Assembly (NCBI GenBank): GCA_001897675.1 | Contig: MKUE01000117.1 | Coordinates: 1 to 48,448, forward strand | Source of the DNA: Thiobacillus sp. 65-1059 | GTDB taxonomy: Bacteria > Pseudomonadota > Gammaproteobacteria > Burkholderiales > Thiobacillaceae | Direction: 5' to 3' | DNA: 48,448 nt | Part shown: positions 14,391-22,698 of the stretch, in pieces | Layout: each line of letters opens with the position of its first letter | Position numbering within the stretch: position 1 is the stretch's first letter | The notes under the pieces: model-generated | Told to the model about the DNA's origin: nothing | The model's database searches: none | The model's input: the letters and a program-made list of their open reading frames with translations, nothing else | Position numbers and translations under genes: made by a program

Positions 14391-15257
14391 ATGGACTCCT
14401 TGCCTCCCATTCTTTACAAATACTTTGGCCCGGAACGTATCGATGTGCTCGCAAAGTGCATGATGCGGTACAGTCCACTCGGGGCTTTCAATGACCCCTT
14501 CGAGGGTCGGCCGGAAGTCACTTCCCTGGTTTCCGCTGATTTTGCCCGCGAGTCGCTCGCAGAAGCCCTACAGCAGGAAGCAAAAAGCGCTTACGCTCAG
14601 TTCCCCCAAGAAGCCCAGGCCGCCTTAACCTACGAGACTTGGGAACAACTGCTCGCAAAAGAGCTGAAGTCAAAAGAGGTAGAGATTCTTCAGACAATCG
14701 ACGAACGTACACCGGAATTCCGAAACTTGATGTTTCAAAAATTGGATGAGTTGCTGGGTGCTCTATGCCTGTCTGAGGTTCCAGATAGTCTGCTGATGTG
14801 GTCTCACTACGCTGCCAGTCACACCGGATTTGTACTTGAGTTCGACGCGCGACATTCTCATTTTAATGAGGGGAAGGGCCCCGAAGATGAGTTTCGTCAT
14901 TTGCGGCGCGTGCTATATCGGGAAGCGCGTCCTAGCGGAATGCTAATCGACTTTGACGGCGTCGATTTCTTCTTGGTTAAGAGTAGTCACTGGTCCTATG
15001 AGCGAGAGTGGCGGATTTTCCGTCCACTATCCGATGCTGACGTTGTTATCCCCGGCCAGCCTTATGGCGTGCACTTATTCCCTTTTCCGGCAAACGCCCT
15101 CCGGGCAGTGATTTTTGGCGCTCGTGCATCGGAGGAAACGAAAGAAGCGATCAGGATGAGTATTCGGACCAACCAATCCTTGCGTCATGTGCGATTGAGG
15201 AATGCAAGGCCAGATGACTTCCATTTCCTGCTTCGCATTGTGGATGCCCCCGCCTAA
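14391..15257 (+). CDS. DUF2971 family protein
   Basis: From ATG 14391 (MDSLPPILYKYF) the product has 288 residues. Hallmarks of DUF2971 are visible: an N-terminal LYKY segment, AFNDPFEG near residue 33, CLSEVPDSLLMWSHYA near 125-140 followed by HTGFVLEFD, and SYEREWRIF near 205. The biochemical role is unknown; the family often appears in prophage or defence regions. A longer frame starting at 14319 is less likely because the conserved start falls at 14391. It stands directly right of the tRNA scar, 90 bp away. Confidence 0.85.
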   Translation: MDSLPPILYKYFGPERIDVLAKCMMRYSPLGAFNDPFEGRPEVTSLVSADFARESLAEALQQEAKSAYAQFPQEAQAALTYETWEQLLAKELKSKEVEILQTIDERTPEFRNLMFQKLDELLGALCLSEVPDSLLMWSHYAASHTGFVLEFDARHSHFNEGKGPEDEFRHLRRVLYREARPSGMLIDFDGVDFFLVKSSHWSYEREWRIFRPLSDADVVIPGQPYGVHLFPFPANALRAVIFGARASEETKEAIRMSIRTNQSLRHVRLRNARPDDFHFLLRIVDAPA

Positions 15258-15264
15258 CCAGGCC

Positions 15265-16136
15265 TCATTCAGGCTTCGTTCCCACCGGCTTCACGGTGTC
15301 GCCTATCCGCCTTCGGGTGTAGCGCTCAGTCATCGCCCGCGTGGTGTGGCCAAGCAGTTTTGGGCGTGGTGCAGGTCTTCTGTATCAGTGGCGGCCTTGG
15401 CGCGCAGGTCGCGGAATTGGAAGCTGACGCCTGCTTTATCCCTCGCGCGGTCGAAGCCCCCGCGCAGTTCGCTGATGCTCAATGGCTGGCCTTTTTCGTT
15501 CTGGATGAGGGATAGATCGGAAGCGGCACGCGAACGGCTCAGGACGCGATCCAAGACGGTTTTCAGTGTGCCGATGATTTCCACCCTCAGCTTTTGCCCG
15601 GTCTTGTTCTGGGTCACCCACAGGAAGCCGTCTCGGATATCCGAGCGGCGCATTTTCAGTACGTCGGCGGGACGCTGTCCGGTCAAATAGGCAATGTCCA
15701 TTGCGTCCTGTATCGGGGCACTGACGGTCTGCCATACGGCCAGATATTCGGCATCTTCGACATACCTGTCGCGCTCGGCTTCCTTGAGGCCTTTGACGCC
15801 CGCGCATGGGCTCGCCGCTGTGGTGTAACCCCATTCCCGCGCGTGGTTGTAGAGGGTCGAGAGCATCGCCTTTTCGCGGTAGTCGCGCTGCGTGCGCTGA
15901 ACTTTCTGGTTCAGCACTTCGCGCCGGTAGCGTTCGGCGATCACGGCGACGGCTTTATCCTGGGTGTCGATCGGCTCGCGTTCGAGCTCGGCCCATTTCA
16001 GCCGCGCCTGGTGAAGGTCATTCCCCAGCGGTACCTGTCCCGGCCGCGTGCCGGGTTTTTGCGCCTTGGTGGGTATACCCGATGGAGTTGAGTACCCGCT
16101 GCGCTGCCGGCGGAAGAAAACAGGAGCGTTAGAGAT
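15265..16136 (-). pseudogene. Decayed tyrosine recombinase (phage integrase)
   Basis: Leftward frame with integrase features: LSTLYNHAREWGY, the catalytic Arg region LTGQRPADVLKMRRSD and FRDLRAKAATDT. Three defects are visible. The frame is open upstream to 16136 without ATG, GTG or TTG near an expected N-terminus, so about 60-70 residues seem lost. TQRDY is followed directly by REKAMLSTL, implying an in-frame loss of roughly 40 residues of the core-binding domain. A one-base deletion in the T-run at 15358-15361 shifts the frame before KLLGHTT...ERYTR, which holds the catalytic His/Tyr and continues in the other frame to a TGA at 15265. It is a remnant of an old prophage or island. Confidence 0.85.
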
Positions 16137-16180
16137 TTATGGTTCCAGGCTTTATGCTTCCTGCTATTTTATGCTCATAA

Positions 16181-16205
16181 TGCATAAATTAAATTATAAT
16201 ATGCA
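16181..16205 (+). promoter_or_regulatory. Promoter with possible operator for XRE operon
   Basis: An AT-rich stretch with a perfect TATAAT (16195-16200) and an inverted repeat TGCATA (16181-16186)/TATGCA (16200-16205). It overlaps the -10 region, as expected for autorepression by the XRE protein encoded 31 bp downstream. The -35 is poor. Confidence 0.5.
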
Positions 16206-16235
16206 CAATGCACATTCATACCCCGCATCTTGGCA

Positions 16236-16532
16236 ATGGCTATCGACACTGTTGGTGATCTTGTTCGCGCGGCGCGAAATGGCCGAAACCAAAAGGATTT
16301 CGCGGACCTTCTTGGCGTCAAACAGTCTTCAGTAAGCCGCTATGAAAGAGGTAAGGCGAGTCCGCCGATAAGCGTTATTGAGCACTGCATGCGGCTGGTG
16401 CATACCCAAGGGGAAGCGCCGACAGCCGAGCAACTTGCGGAGAGGATCAGGGTAGAGCTCGCGGATCCCTCGCTGATCGAGGCAAGATCAGCCCTATCAA
16501 GGCTGGTCGATGCGTTTGTGGCAGAACATTGA
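16236..16532 (+). CDS. XRE-family transcriptional regulator
   Basis: A 98-residue protein from ATG 16236 (MAIDTVGDLVRAARNGRNQK), with an HTH of the Cro/CI type at about residues 6-58 (KDFADLLGVKQSSVSRYERG). It probably represses its own operon via the inverted repeat at the promoter. The gene is followed 14 bp later by the DUF5131 gene on the same strand, so the two form one unit. The C-terminal part lacks a recognised sensor domain. Confidence 0.85.
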   Translation: MAIDTVGDLVRAARNGRNQKDFADLLGVKQSSVSRYERGKASPPISVIEHCMRLVHTQGEAPTAEQLAERIRVELADPSLIEARSALSRLVDAFVAEH

Positions 16533-16546
16533 TTTTGGAGATTGAT

Positions 16547-17293
16547 ATGGCGACCCAATCAACCATCGAATGGACCGAACAGACCTGGAACCCATCTACC
16601 GGGTGCACGAAGGTATCCCCAGGATGCAAGAACTGCTACGCCGAGGTGATGGCGAGACGGCTTTGCGCGATGGGCGCGTCTGGCTATCAGAACGAGTTCA
16701 AACTCACGGTGCACGAAAACCGGTTGCGGCAACCGCTCGACAGAAAGAAACCCACGGTTTATTTCGTGAACAGCATGAGCGACCTGTTCCACGAGGACGT
16801 GCAAGACGATTTCCTTGACCGCGTTTTTTCGATCATCGAGGCCACCCCGCACCACACCTATCAGATCCTCACCAAGCGTGCTGAGCGGCTGCCCGAGTAT
16901 TTTGCGCGACGTGCTTGCCCGCAGAACGTGTGGTTGGGGGTGTCTGTTGAAGACAGGAAGTATGGCGTGCCGCGCATCGATTACCTGCGCAAGGTGGATG
17001 CGCACATCCGCTTTCTCTCCGTAGAGCCGCTTCTGGAAGATCTGGGCAAAGTTGATTTCAGTGGAATTCATTGGGTGATCGTCGGCGGCGAGTCTGGACA
17101 CAAGGCTCGCCCAATGCGCGAAGAGTGGGTGGTAAACGTGCAGGCTCAGGTTAAAGCCGCTGGTGCGGCATTCTTCTTCAAGCAGTGGGGTGGCTGGGGC
17201 GCCGATGGCGTGAAGCGCCACAAGAAAGCGAACGGGCGCGTCTTCCGTGGGCGTACATGGGATGGATACCCTGAAGCGCAACTGTCCCTCTAG
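16547..17293 (+). CDS. DUF5131 / phage Gp37-Gp68 three-Cys-motif protein
   Basis: ATG 16547 is preceded by GGAG; the product has 248 residues. The N-terminal IEWTEQTWNPSTGC and GCTKVSPGCKNCYAE carry the C-x6-C-x2-C motif of the family, followed by YFVNSMSDLFHE, ILTKRAERLPEYF, LGVSVED and VIVGGESGHKARPM. The pattern resembles a TIM-barrel radical-SAM-like enzyme, and the cysteines could bind an iron-sulfur cluster; this is inference. Family members are partnered with TcmP, encoded here on the opposite strand with the two stops overlapping. Confidence 0.9.
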   Translation: MATQSTIEWTEQTWNPSTGCTKVSPGCKNCYAEVMARRLCAMGASGYQNEFKLTVHENRLRQPLDRKKPTVYFVNSMSDLFHEDVQDDFLDRVFSIIEATPHHTYQILTKRAERLPEYFARRACPQNVWLGVSVEDRKYGVPRIDYLRKVDAHIRFLSVEPLLEDLGKVDFSGIHWVIVGGESGHKARPMREEWVVNVQAQVKAAGAAFFFKQWGGWGADGVKRHKKANGRVFRGRTWDGYPEAQLSL

Positions 17294-18114
17294 AACAGAT
17301 TCCTCTGGCCTTCTACGTTGGACGCAGTGACCCAAAATTTGCGTGCCAACTCGTGTTTTGCGGCCAACAGCAACCAATACAGCGGCTGGTTTTTGCTGCC
17401 GGTTATCAGCCTCATTTCTGGGGGCGGCCAAACACCAAGACTCGCGACCTTGTCACGCCAATATTGAAACACCTGATGACGAAGTCCTTGCTGACCCTGG
17501 ATGACTTGAACCGCATCCCGCCATCCTGGCGCAAACACGTCAAACGCTGACTCGTCGGCGGTAGCATTGCTCACTAGGTTTCGCTGCAAGTCCATCTGGT
17601 TCACGTGAATAAGCATGTCAATTCGCGTGAGCGCAGACAGCGCATCGATGACACCGAAATCTAGCGCCTCAAGGTTGAATGGATCAAGAAACGCGAAGTG
17701 GAGTCCGTATGGATTCAGGCTCGCAACGATCCGCTGTACTGACTGCACCGCAGAACCTTCGATCTCGACTACCGGCGCGCCGAGTCGACGAAGGCGCTTA
17801 GCTGCGGCCTCACGGCACTGCGGATTAAGGTCTCCGATGTAAACCTGAGTAAATGCGGCGCCACCGTCTTGGCTTTTCTTCCAAGCCGCTACCGCACCCC
17901 CATCGATCCATTCACCGGTCTCGCGCACCTTGCATCGTCCGGGCCCGCAAAAAGGATCGATATAGGTTGCCCCGGCTCTGCCGGGCCCAGTCCACTGGGC
18001 CCGGACCGCGCGCGAAATGTCGATATAGCGACAAAGGTAGTCGTGCTTCTCTTTGGCCCAGATCCCAACATCCTCAGCCGGTAGGCCATCGTCACCGTCT
18101 ATCAACTTCCCCAT
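17290..18114 (-). CDS. tcmP: Three-Cys-motif partner protein TcmP
   Basis: A 274-residue protein with YIDPFCGPGRCKV near residue 52, VYIGDLNPQC near 91 and FAFLDPFNLEALDFG near 140, features of the TcmP family and reminiscent of an SAM-dependent methyltransferase fold (motif I and a DPF counterpart of DPPY). The exact reaction is unknown. The gene faces the DUF5131 gene tail-to-tail, sharing the four bases 17290-17293 at their stops. In other genomes the two are usually neighbours, so they probably act together. Confidence 0.85.
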   Translation of the reverse strand: MGKLIDGDDGLPAEDVGIWAKEKHDYLCRYIDISRAVRAQWTGPGRAGATYIDPFCGPGRCKVRETGEWIDGGAVAAWKKSQDGGAAFTQVYIGDLNPQCREAAAKRLRRLGAPVVEIEGSAVQSVQRIVASLNPYGLHFAFLDPFNLEALDFGVIDALSALTRIDMLIHVNQMDLQRNLVSNATADESAFDVFAPGWRDAVQVIQGQQGLRHQVFQYWRDKVASLGVWPPPEMRLITGSKNQPLYWLLLAAKHELARKFWVTASNVEGQRNLF

Positions 18115-18649
18115 TACCCCTCCATTCTGGTTATTTGCTTTTGCCGCACCAGTGGCGGTCTCTGTACAGACAACACCCGCAGCGGCGAAAGAATTGTACT
18201 CGCGCGGCCTGGTTGACCTTGACGTCGAGCACTATGCCGTCATGACGCGTGAAGAATCACGGGGGGCGAAAGTTCAGTCGTGCGCCGGACCTGGGAACCT
18301 GATAAAACCTGAGATCGGGCCGGTCATCGGCGAGTGCGTGCGAGACCAAGAGTGGTAAGGTTTGGCAAGGGTCGAAGGGTGATGTTGTAAAGCAGTCACA
18401 CCCGCGCCTTGCGAGTATCTATGGGCTGAGCCTTGCCCGCCGTGTTTTCCTGCACTATTTAGGTGCATTTCTGCCCGACATATTGTTGGCGGCCCAAATT
18501 GGGTGCAGGCTTGGCACGGCTTCATGGCTTTGTCATCAGCGCCTCACGGGTTTTTCCTATAGTTCTGAGTGGCGGACGCAACCGCGGGTGCCTATGGCAC
18601 GGGCGTTGCTAGATGAGCGTTGAACGTCGTGCAGACAGGGGGAGGCAGC
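18115..18649. other. Gene-free boundary region before pgi
   Basis: About 535 bp without a convincing gene. A rightward frame ending at 18358 lacks a start signal and any recognisable product. The stretch lies at the transition from accessory DNA to the core chromosome and probably contains the pgi operon promoter; no clear -35/-10 pair is seen. A GGGGAGG ribosome binding site precedes pgi. Confidence 0.4.
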
Positions 18650-20347
18650 ATGTCTTCAGCAGTTCGGATGGTGCAGGACGAGGGCGGCGGGCCGGGGGTG
18701 TTGCACCGGCCCGTGTGCCGCGTGTTGCAGGCGCATCACGCGCAGATGGCCACAGTGCATATGCGCGATCTGTTTGCGGCCGATCCGGCGCGCTTCGAGC
18801 GGTTTTCGCTGCGGGTGGGCGAGTTGTTGCTGGACTATTCGAAGAATCGCATCACCGGCGACACCATGAGCTTGCTGGAGCGGCTGGCCGAAGAGGCGGA
18901 TGTGGCGGGTTGGCGCGAGCGCATGTTTGCGGGCGACAAGATCAACCACACGGAAAACCGCGCGGTGCTGCACGTGGCTTTGCGCAACCGCGGCAATTTC
19001 CCGGTGAAGGTCGACGGCGAGGATGTGATGCCCAAGGTGAACGCGGTCATCGAGCGCATGGGGGCGTTTGCCGAGCGGGTGAGGAGCGGCGAGTGGCGCG
19101 GCTACACCGGCGAGCGGATGACCGACGTGGTAAACGTCGGCATAGGCGGTTCCGACCTGGGGCCGCAGATGGTGGTTCAGGCGCTGAAGCCGTATCGCCA
19201 TCCGCGCCTGAAGATGCACTTCATTTCCAACGTCGACGGCGCGCATGTGAAGGAAGCGCTGGAAGCGCTGAATCCGGAGACGACGCTGTTCATCGTGTCG
19301 TCGAAAACCTTCGCCACGCAGGAAACGATGACCAATGCGCACTATGCGCGCGAGTGGTTCCTGGCGCAGTCGCAGGCGACCGGACATATCGCGCGGCATT
19401 TTGTGGCGGTCTCCGCCAACCGCGACGCGGTGGCGGCGTTCGGCATCGACCCGGCCCACATGTTCGAATTCTGGGACTGGGTGGGCGGACGCTATTCGCT
19501 ATGGTCGGCGATCGGACTGCCGATCGTGCTGGTGGTGGGCGCGGAACGCTTCGCCGAACTGCTGGAAGGCGCGCACGAGATGGACGAGCATTTCCGCCAT
19601 GCGCCGCTGGCGCAGAACATGCCGGTGATCCTGGCGCTGCTGGGGATCTGGTACAACAACTTTTTCGGCGCCGAGTCGCACGCGATCCTGCCGTATGACC
19701 ACTACCTGCGCAGCCTGCCGGCGTACCTGCAACAGGCCGACATGGAAAGCAACGGCAAGTCGGTGGACCGCGACGGCAGGGTGGTGGACTATTCCACCGG
19801 GGCCATCGTCTGGGGCGCCAGCGGCATCAACGGACAGCATGCGTTCTATCAATTGCTGCATCAGGGAGGCAGGATGATCCCGGCCGATTTCATCGTCTCG
19901 GTCGAGCCGCACACCGAACTGCAGGCGCACCACGATATCCTCTTCGCCCATTTCCTGGCGCAGACCGAAGCGCTGATGCGCGGCCGCACGCGCGAGGAGA
20001 CCCAGCTTGAAATGGGCTCGCCTGAAGGGGGTTCGGCGCAGACCGGCCAGTTCGTCCAGCACAAAGTGTTCGACGGCAACCATCCGAGCAATGCGCTGCT
20101 GCTGCAAAAGCTGACCCCGCACGCGCTCGGCATGCTGATCGCACTGTACGAGCACAAGATTTTCGTACAGGGGGTGATCTGGAACCTGAATTCTTACGAC
20201 CAGTGGGGAGTGGAACTCGGCAAACAGCTTGCCAGCCGCATTCTGCCCGAACTGCAGGCCGCTGCGCCGGTGACCGGGCACGACGCCTCGACCAGCGCGC
20301 TCATTAATTACTACCGCCGCATGCGCCGGCCGCATGCTGGCTTATAG
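18650..20347 (+). CDS. pgi: Glucose-6-phosphate isomerase
   Basis: Interconverts glucose-6-phosphate and fructose-6-phosphate in the cytoplasm, linking gluconeogenesis to glycogen. The 565-residue product has GIGGSDLGP (about 165-172), [14 protein letters not shown] (about 217-230), the signature [37 protein letters not shown] with the conserved His near 427, and the catalytic Lys in GVELGKQLA (525). Oddly, the GEPGTNGQH box reads [10 protein letters not shown], so the usual catalytic Glu is Ala390. I chose ATG 18650 because it follows GGGGAGG; the frame extends to a TTG at 18620. First gene of the glycogen locus, 7 bp before glk. Confidence 0.95.
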   Translation: MSSAVRMVQDEGGGPGVLHRPVCRVLQAHHAQMATVHMRDLFAADPARFERFSLRVGELLLDYSKNRITGDTMSLLERLAEEADVAGWRERMFAGDKINHTENRAVLHVALRNRGNFPVKVDGEDVMPKVNAVIERMGAFAERVRSGEWRGYTGERMTDVVNVGIGGSDLGPQMVVQALKPYRHPRLKMHFISNVDGAHVKEALEALNPETTLFIVSSKTFATQETMTNAHYAREWFLAQSQATGHIARHFVAVSANRDAVAAFGIDPAHMFEFWDWVGGRYSLWSAIGLPIVLVVGAERFAELLEGAHEMDEHFRHAPLAQNMPVILALLGIWYNNFFGAESHAILPYDHYLRSLPAYLQQADMESNGKSVDRDGRVVDYSTGAIVWGASGINGQHAFYQLLHQGGRMIPADFIVSVEPHTELQAHHDILFAHFLAQTEALMRGRTREETQLEMGSPEGGSAQTGQFVQHKVFDGNHPSNALLLQKLTPHALGMLIALYEHKIFVQGVIWNLNSYDQWGVELGKQLASRILPELQAAAPVTGHDASTSALINYYRRMRRPHAGL

Positions 20348-20354
20348 TTCAAGT

Positions 20355-21323
20355 ATGGAGTTGATTGCGGGTGATATCGGGGGGACCAAAAGCTGGCTGG
20401 CCTGGGTGGCCGGCGATGCGGGCGGCGCGCCGCGCCTGCGTTTCGAGAAGGTGTATGCCAGTGCCGATTTCGCTTCGGCAGATGCGCTGTTACGCCAGTT
20501 CGTGGCCGAGGCGCAGTCAACCGTCCCGCCGAACACCCTGCTGCTGGCGCTGCCCGGGCCGCTGCAGGCGCAACACGTCAAGCTCACCAATCTGGACTGG
20601 ACGCTCGATGCGGCCGACCTGGCCGCCTCGCTGGGTATTGCCGACGTGCGCTTCATCAACGATTTTCAGGCGGCGGCGGCAGGCGTGGCGACGTTGGCCG
20701 CATCCGACGTGATCGCACTCAACCCCCGGCCAGCCGATCCCGGCGGCGTGCGTGCCATTATCGGTGCCGGCACCGGCATGGGACTGGCCTTCATGGTGGC
20801 CGATTCCAGCGGGCGCTACCGGAGCTTTGCCAGCGAAGGCGGACACACCGACTTTGCGCCGGGCAATGCGCTGCAGGTGCGGCTGCTCGAGCGTCTGCGC
20901 GCCGAATATGGTCATGTGTCATGGGAGCGCGTCGTGTCGGGCTCGGCGATGAACGACCTGTACCGCTTCTGCTGTACCGAGCAGGGCCTCGCGCTGCCCG
21001 GCGAACCGGTGGGCGGTGCCGAACTCGTTGCACGCGCCGGGGCGGGCGACAGGGCCGCCGTGGCCGCGCTCGAACTGTTCGTCGATCTGTATGGGGCGTG
21101 GGCCGGCAATGTGGCGCTGCTGTATCAGCCGCGCGGCGGGCTGTATATTGCCGGTGGCGTGTCCCGGCACCTGCAGACACACCTGCAGGCGCCGCGTTTC
21201 ATGGCCGCGGCCGGCGACAAGGGGCGGATGCGCGGGGTGGTCGAGCGCATGCCGGTTTTTTTGATTGTCCAGCCGCGGCTGGGGGTGCAGGGCGCGATTG
21301 CAACGGCGTTTGCGCCGCCCTGA
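20355..21323 (+). CDS. glk: Glucokinase
   Basis: Phosphorylates glucose with ATP to glucose-6-phosphate. The 322-residue product has the N-terminal phosphate-binding AGDIGGTKSWLA, LALPGPL, FINDFQAAAAG with the catalytic Asp, GAGTGMGLAF and EGGHTDFAP, and a C-terminal YIAGGVS motif of bacterial hexokinase-type glucokinases. ATG 20355 fits the family N-terminus; an in-frame ATG at 20334 would overlap pgi. In this locus it would recover free glucose set loose by glucanotransferase or debranching-type activities. Confidence 0.93.
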   Translation: MELIAGDIGGTKSWLAWVAGDAGGAPRLRFEKVYASADFASADALLRQFVAEAQSTVPPNTLLLALPGPLQAQHVKLTNLDWTLDAADLAASLGIADVRFINDFQAAAAGVATLAASDVIALNPRPADPGGVRAIIGAGTGMGLAFMVADSSGRYRSFASEGGHTDFAPGNALQVRLLERLRAEYGHVSWERVVSGSAMNDLYRFCCTEQGLALPGEPVGGAELVARAGAGDRAAVAALELFVDLYGAWAGNVALLYQPRGGLYIAGGVSRHLQTHLQAPRFMAAAGDKGRMRGVVERMPVFLIVQPRLGVQGAIATAFAPP

Positions 21324-21378
21324 ATCCAGGGCCGACGGTTCACTCTTGATTCCAATAGGGCAGCAGCAAGGAGCGGAT

Positions 21379-22698
21379 ATGACGATTTCAAAAGACGAGC
21401 AGGAGCGGCTCTATCGCTATTACACCGAGCCGAAGATGGTGACCGGCCTCACGCGCAGGACGCTGGCGCTGGTGCTGGCGGGCGGCGAGGGCTCGCGGCT
21501 GAAGCATCTGACCGCCTGGCGCGCCAAGCCCGCGGTGCCGATCGGAGGCAAATACCGCATCATCGATTTTCCGCTGTCGAACTGCGTCAATTCGGGCATC
21601 CGCCGCATCGGCGTGCTGACGCAATACAAATCGCATTCGCTGATCCGTCACCTGCAGCGCGCCTGGGGCTTCATGCGCGCCGAGATCGGCGAGTTCGTGG
21701 AAATCCTGCCGGCGCAGCAGCGCACCCACAAGAAGGAGTGGTATCAGGGTACCGCCGATGCGCTGTTCCAGAACATCGATATCGTGCAGCGCCATCACCC
21801 CGAGTACGTGCTGGTGCTGGGCGGCGACCATGTCTACACCATGGATTACTCGGCGATGCTGCTGCACCACGTGCAGACCGGTGCCGACTTCACCGTCGGC
21901 AGCATCGAGGTGCCGGTGGCCGAGGCAAGCTCGTTCGGCGTGATGTCGGTCGACGAAAAAATGCGCATCACCCATTTCGCCGAGAAACCCGAGAATCCCG
22001 ACTGCATTCCCGGCAAGCCAGGCACCGCGCTGGTGTCGACGGGCATCTACGTCTTCTCCAAGGATTTCCTCTACAAGACGCTGGTCGAGGACGCCGGCAA
22101 CCCCCGCTCCTCGCACGACTTCGGCAAGGACATCATTCCGGCCAGCATCGCATCCGCGCGCGCGATAGCGTTTCCTTTCCGCAAGCAAGACGGCCAGCCC
22201 GCCTACTGGCGCGATGTCGGCACGCTGCATTCCTACTGGCAAACCAACATGGAGCTGTGCTCGATCGAACCCGAACTCAATCTGTACAACCGCGACTGGC
22301 CGATCTGGACCTACCAGCCGCAATTTCCGCCCGCCAAGTTCATTTTCGACGACGAGGGCCGGCGCGGCGAGGCGATCGACTCGCTGATCGCGGGCGGCTG
22401 CATCCTGTCGGGCGCGCGGGTCAAGCGCTCGGTGCTGTTCTTCGCCACCACGGTGGAAAACTGCAGCCTGATCAAGGACAGCGTGATCCTGCCCAAGGTC
22501 AACATCGGCAGAAACTGCCGCATCAGCCGCGCCATCATCGACAAGGGCACGGTCATTCCCGACGGCACGGTGATCGGCGAAGACCTGGTCGAGGATGCCA
22601 GACGCTTTCATGTGACGGATGAGGGCATTGTGCTGGTGACCCCCGCCATGCTCGGGCAGAACCTGTACGCCCGGTGGCAGGACGAATTCGATGGCTGA
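21379..22698 (+). CDS. glgC: Glucose-1-phosphate adenylyltransferase
   Basis: Makes ADP-glucose from glucose-1-phosphate and ATP, the committed step of glycogen synthesis and usually allosterically regulated. The 439-residue product has the nucleotide-binding LVLAGGEGSRLKHLT near 30, YRIIDFPLSNCVNSGI, QGTADALFQN, VLGGDHVYTMDY, FAEKPENP, and YWRDVGTLHSYW. The C-terminal third is a left-handed beta-helix (NIGRNCRISRAIIDKGTVIP). AAGGAG before ATG 21379 fixes the start. It overlaps the GH57 gene by 8 bp. Confidence 0.97.
   Translation: MTISKDEQERLYRYYTEPKMVTGLTRRTLALVLAGGEGSRLKHLTAWRAKPAVPIGGKYRIIDFPLSNCVNSGIRRIGVLTQYKSHSLIRHLQRAWGFMRAEIGEFVEILPAQQRTHKKEWYQGTADALFQNIDIVQRHHPEYVLVLGGDHVYTMDYSAMLLHHVQTGADFTVGSIEVPVAEASSFGVMSVDEKMRITHFAEKPENPDCIPGKPGTALVSTGIYVFSKDFLYKTLVEDAGNPRSSHDFGKDIIPASIASARAIAFPFRKQDGQPAYWRDVGTLHSYWQTNMELCSIEPELNLYNRDWPIWTYQPQFPPAKFIFDDEGRRGEAIDSLIAGGCILSGARVKRSVLFFATTVENCSLIKDSVILPKVNIGRNCRISRAIIDKGTVIPDGTVIGEDLVEDARRFHVTDEGIVLVTPAMLGQNLYARWQDEFDG

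Noticed and set aside
18053-18358. Rightward 101-codon frame between tcmP and pgi
   Set aside because: It starts inside tcmP on the other strand, has no ribosome binding site and no recognisable family.
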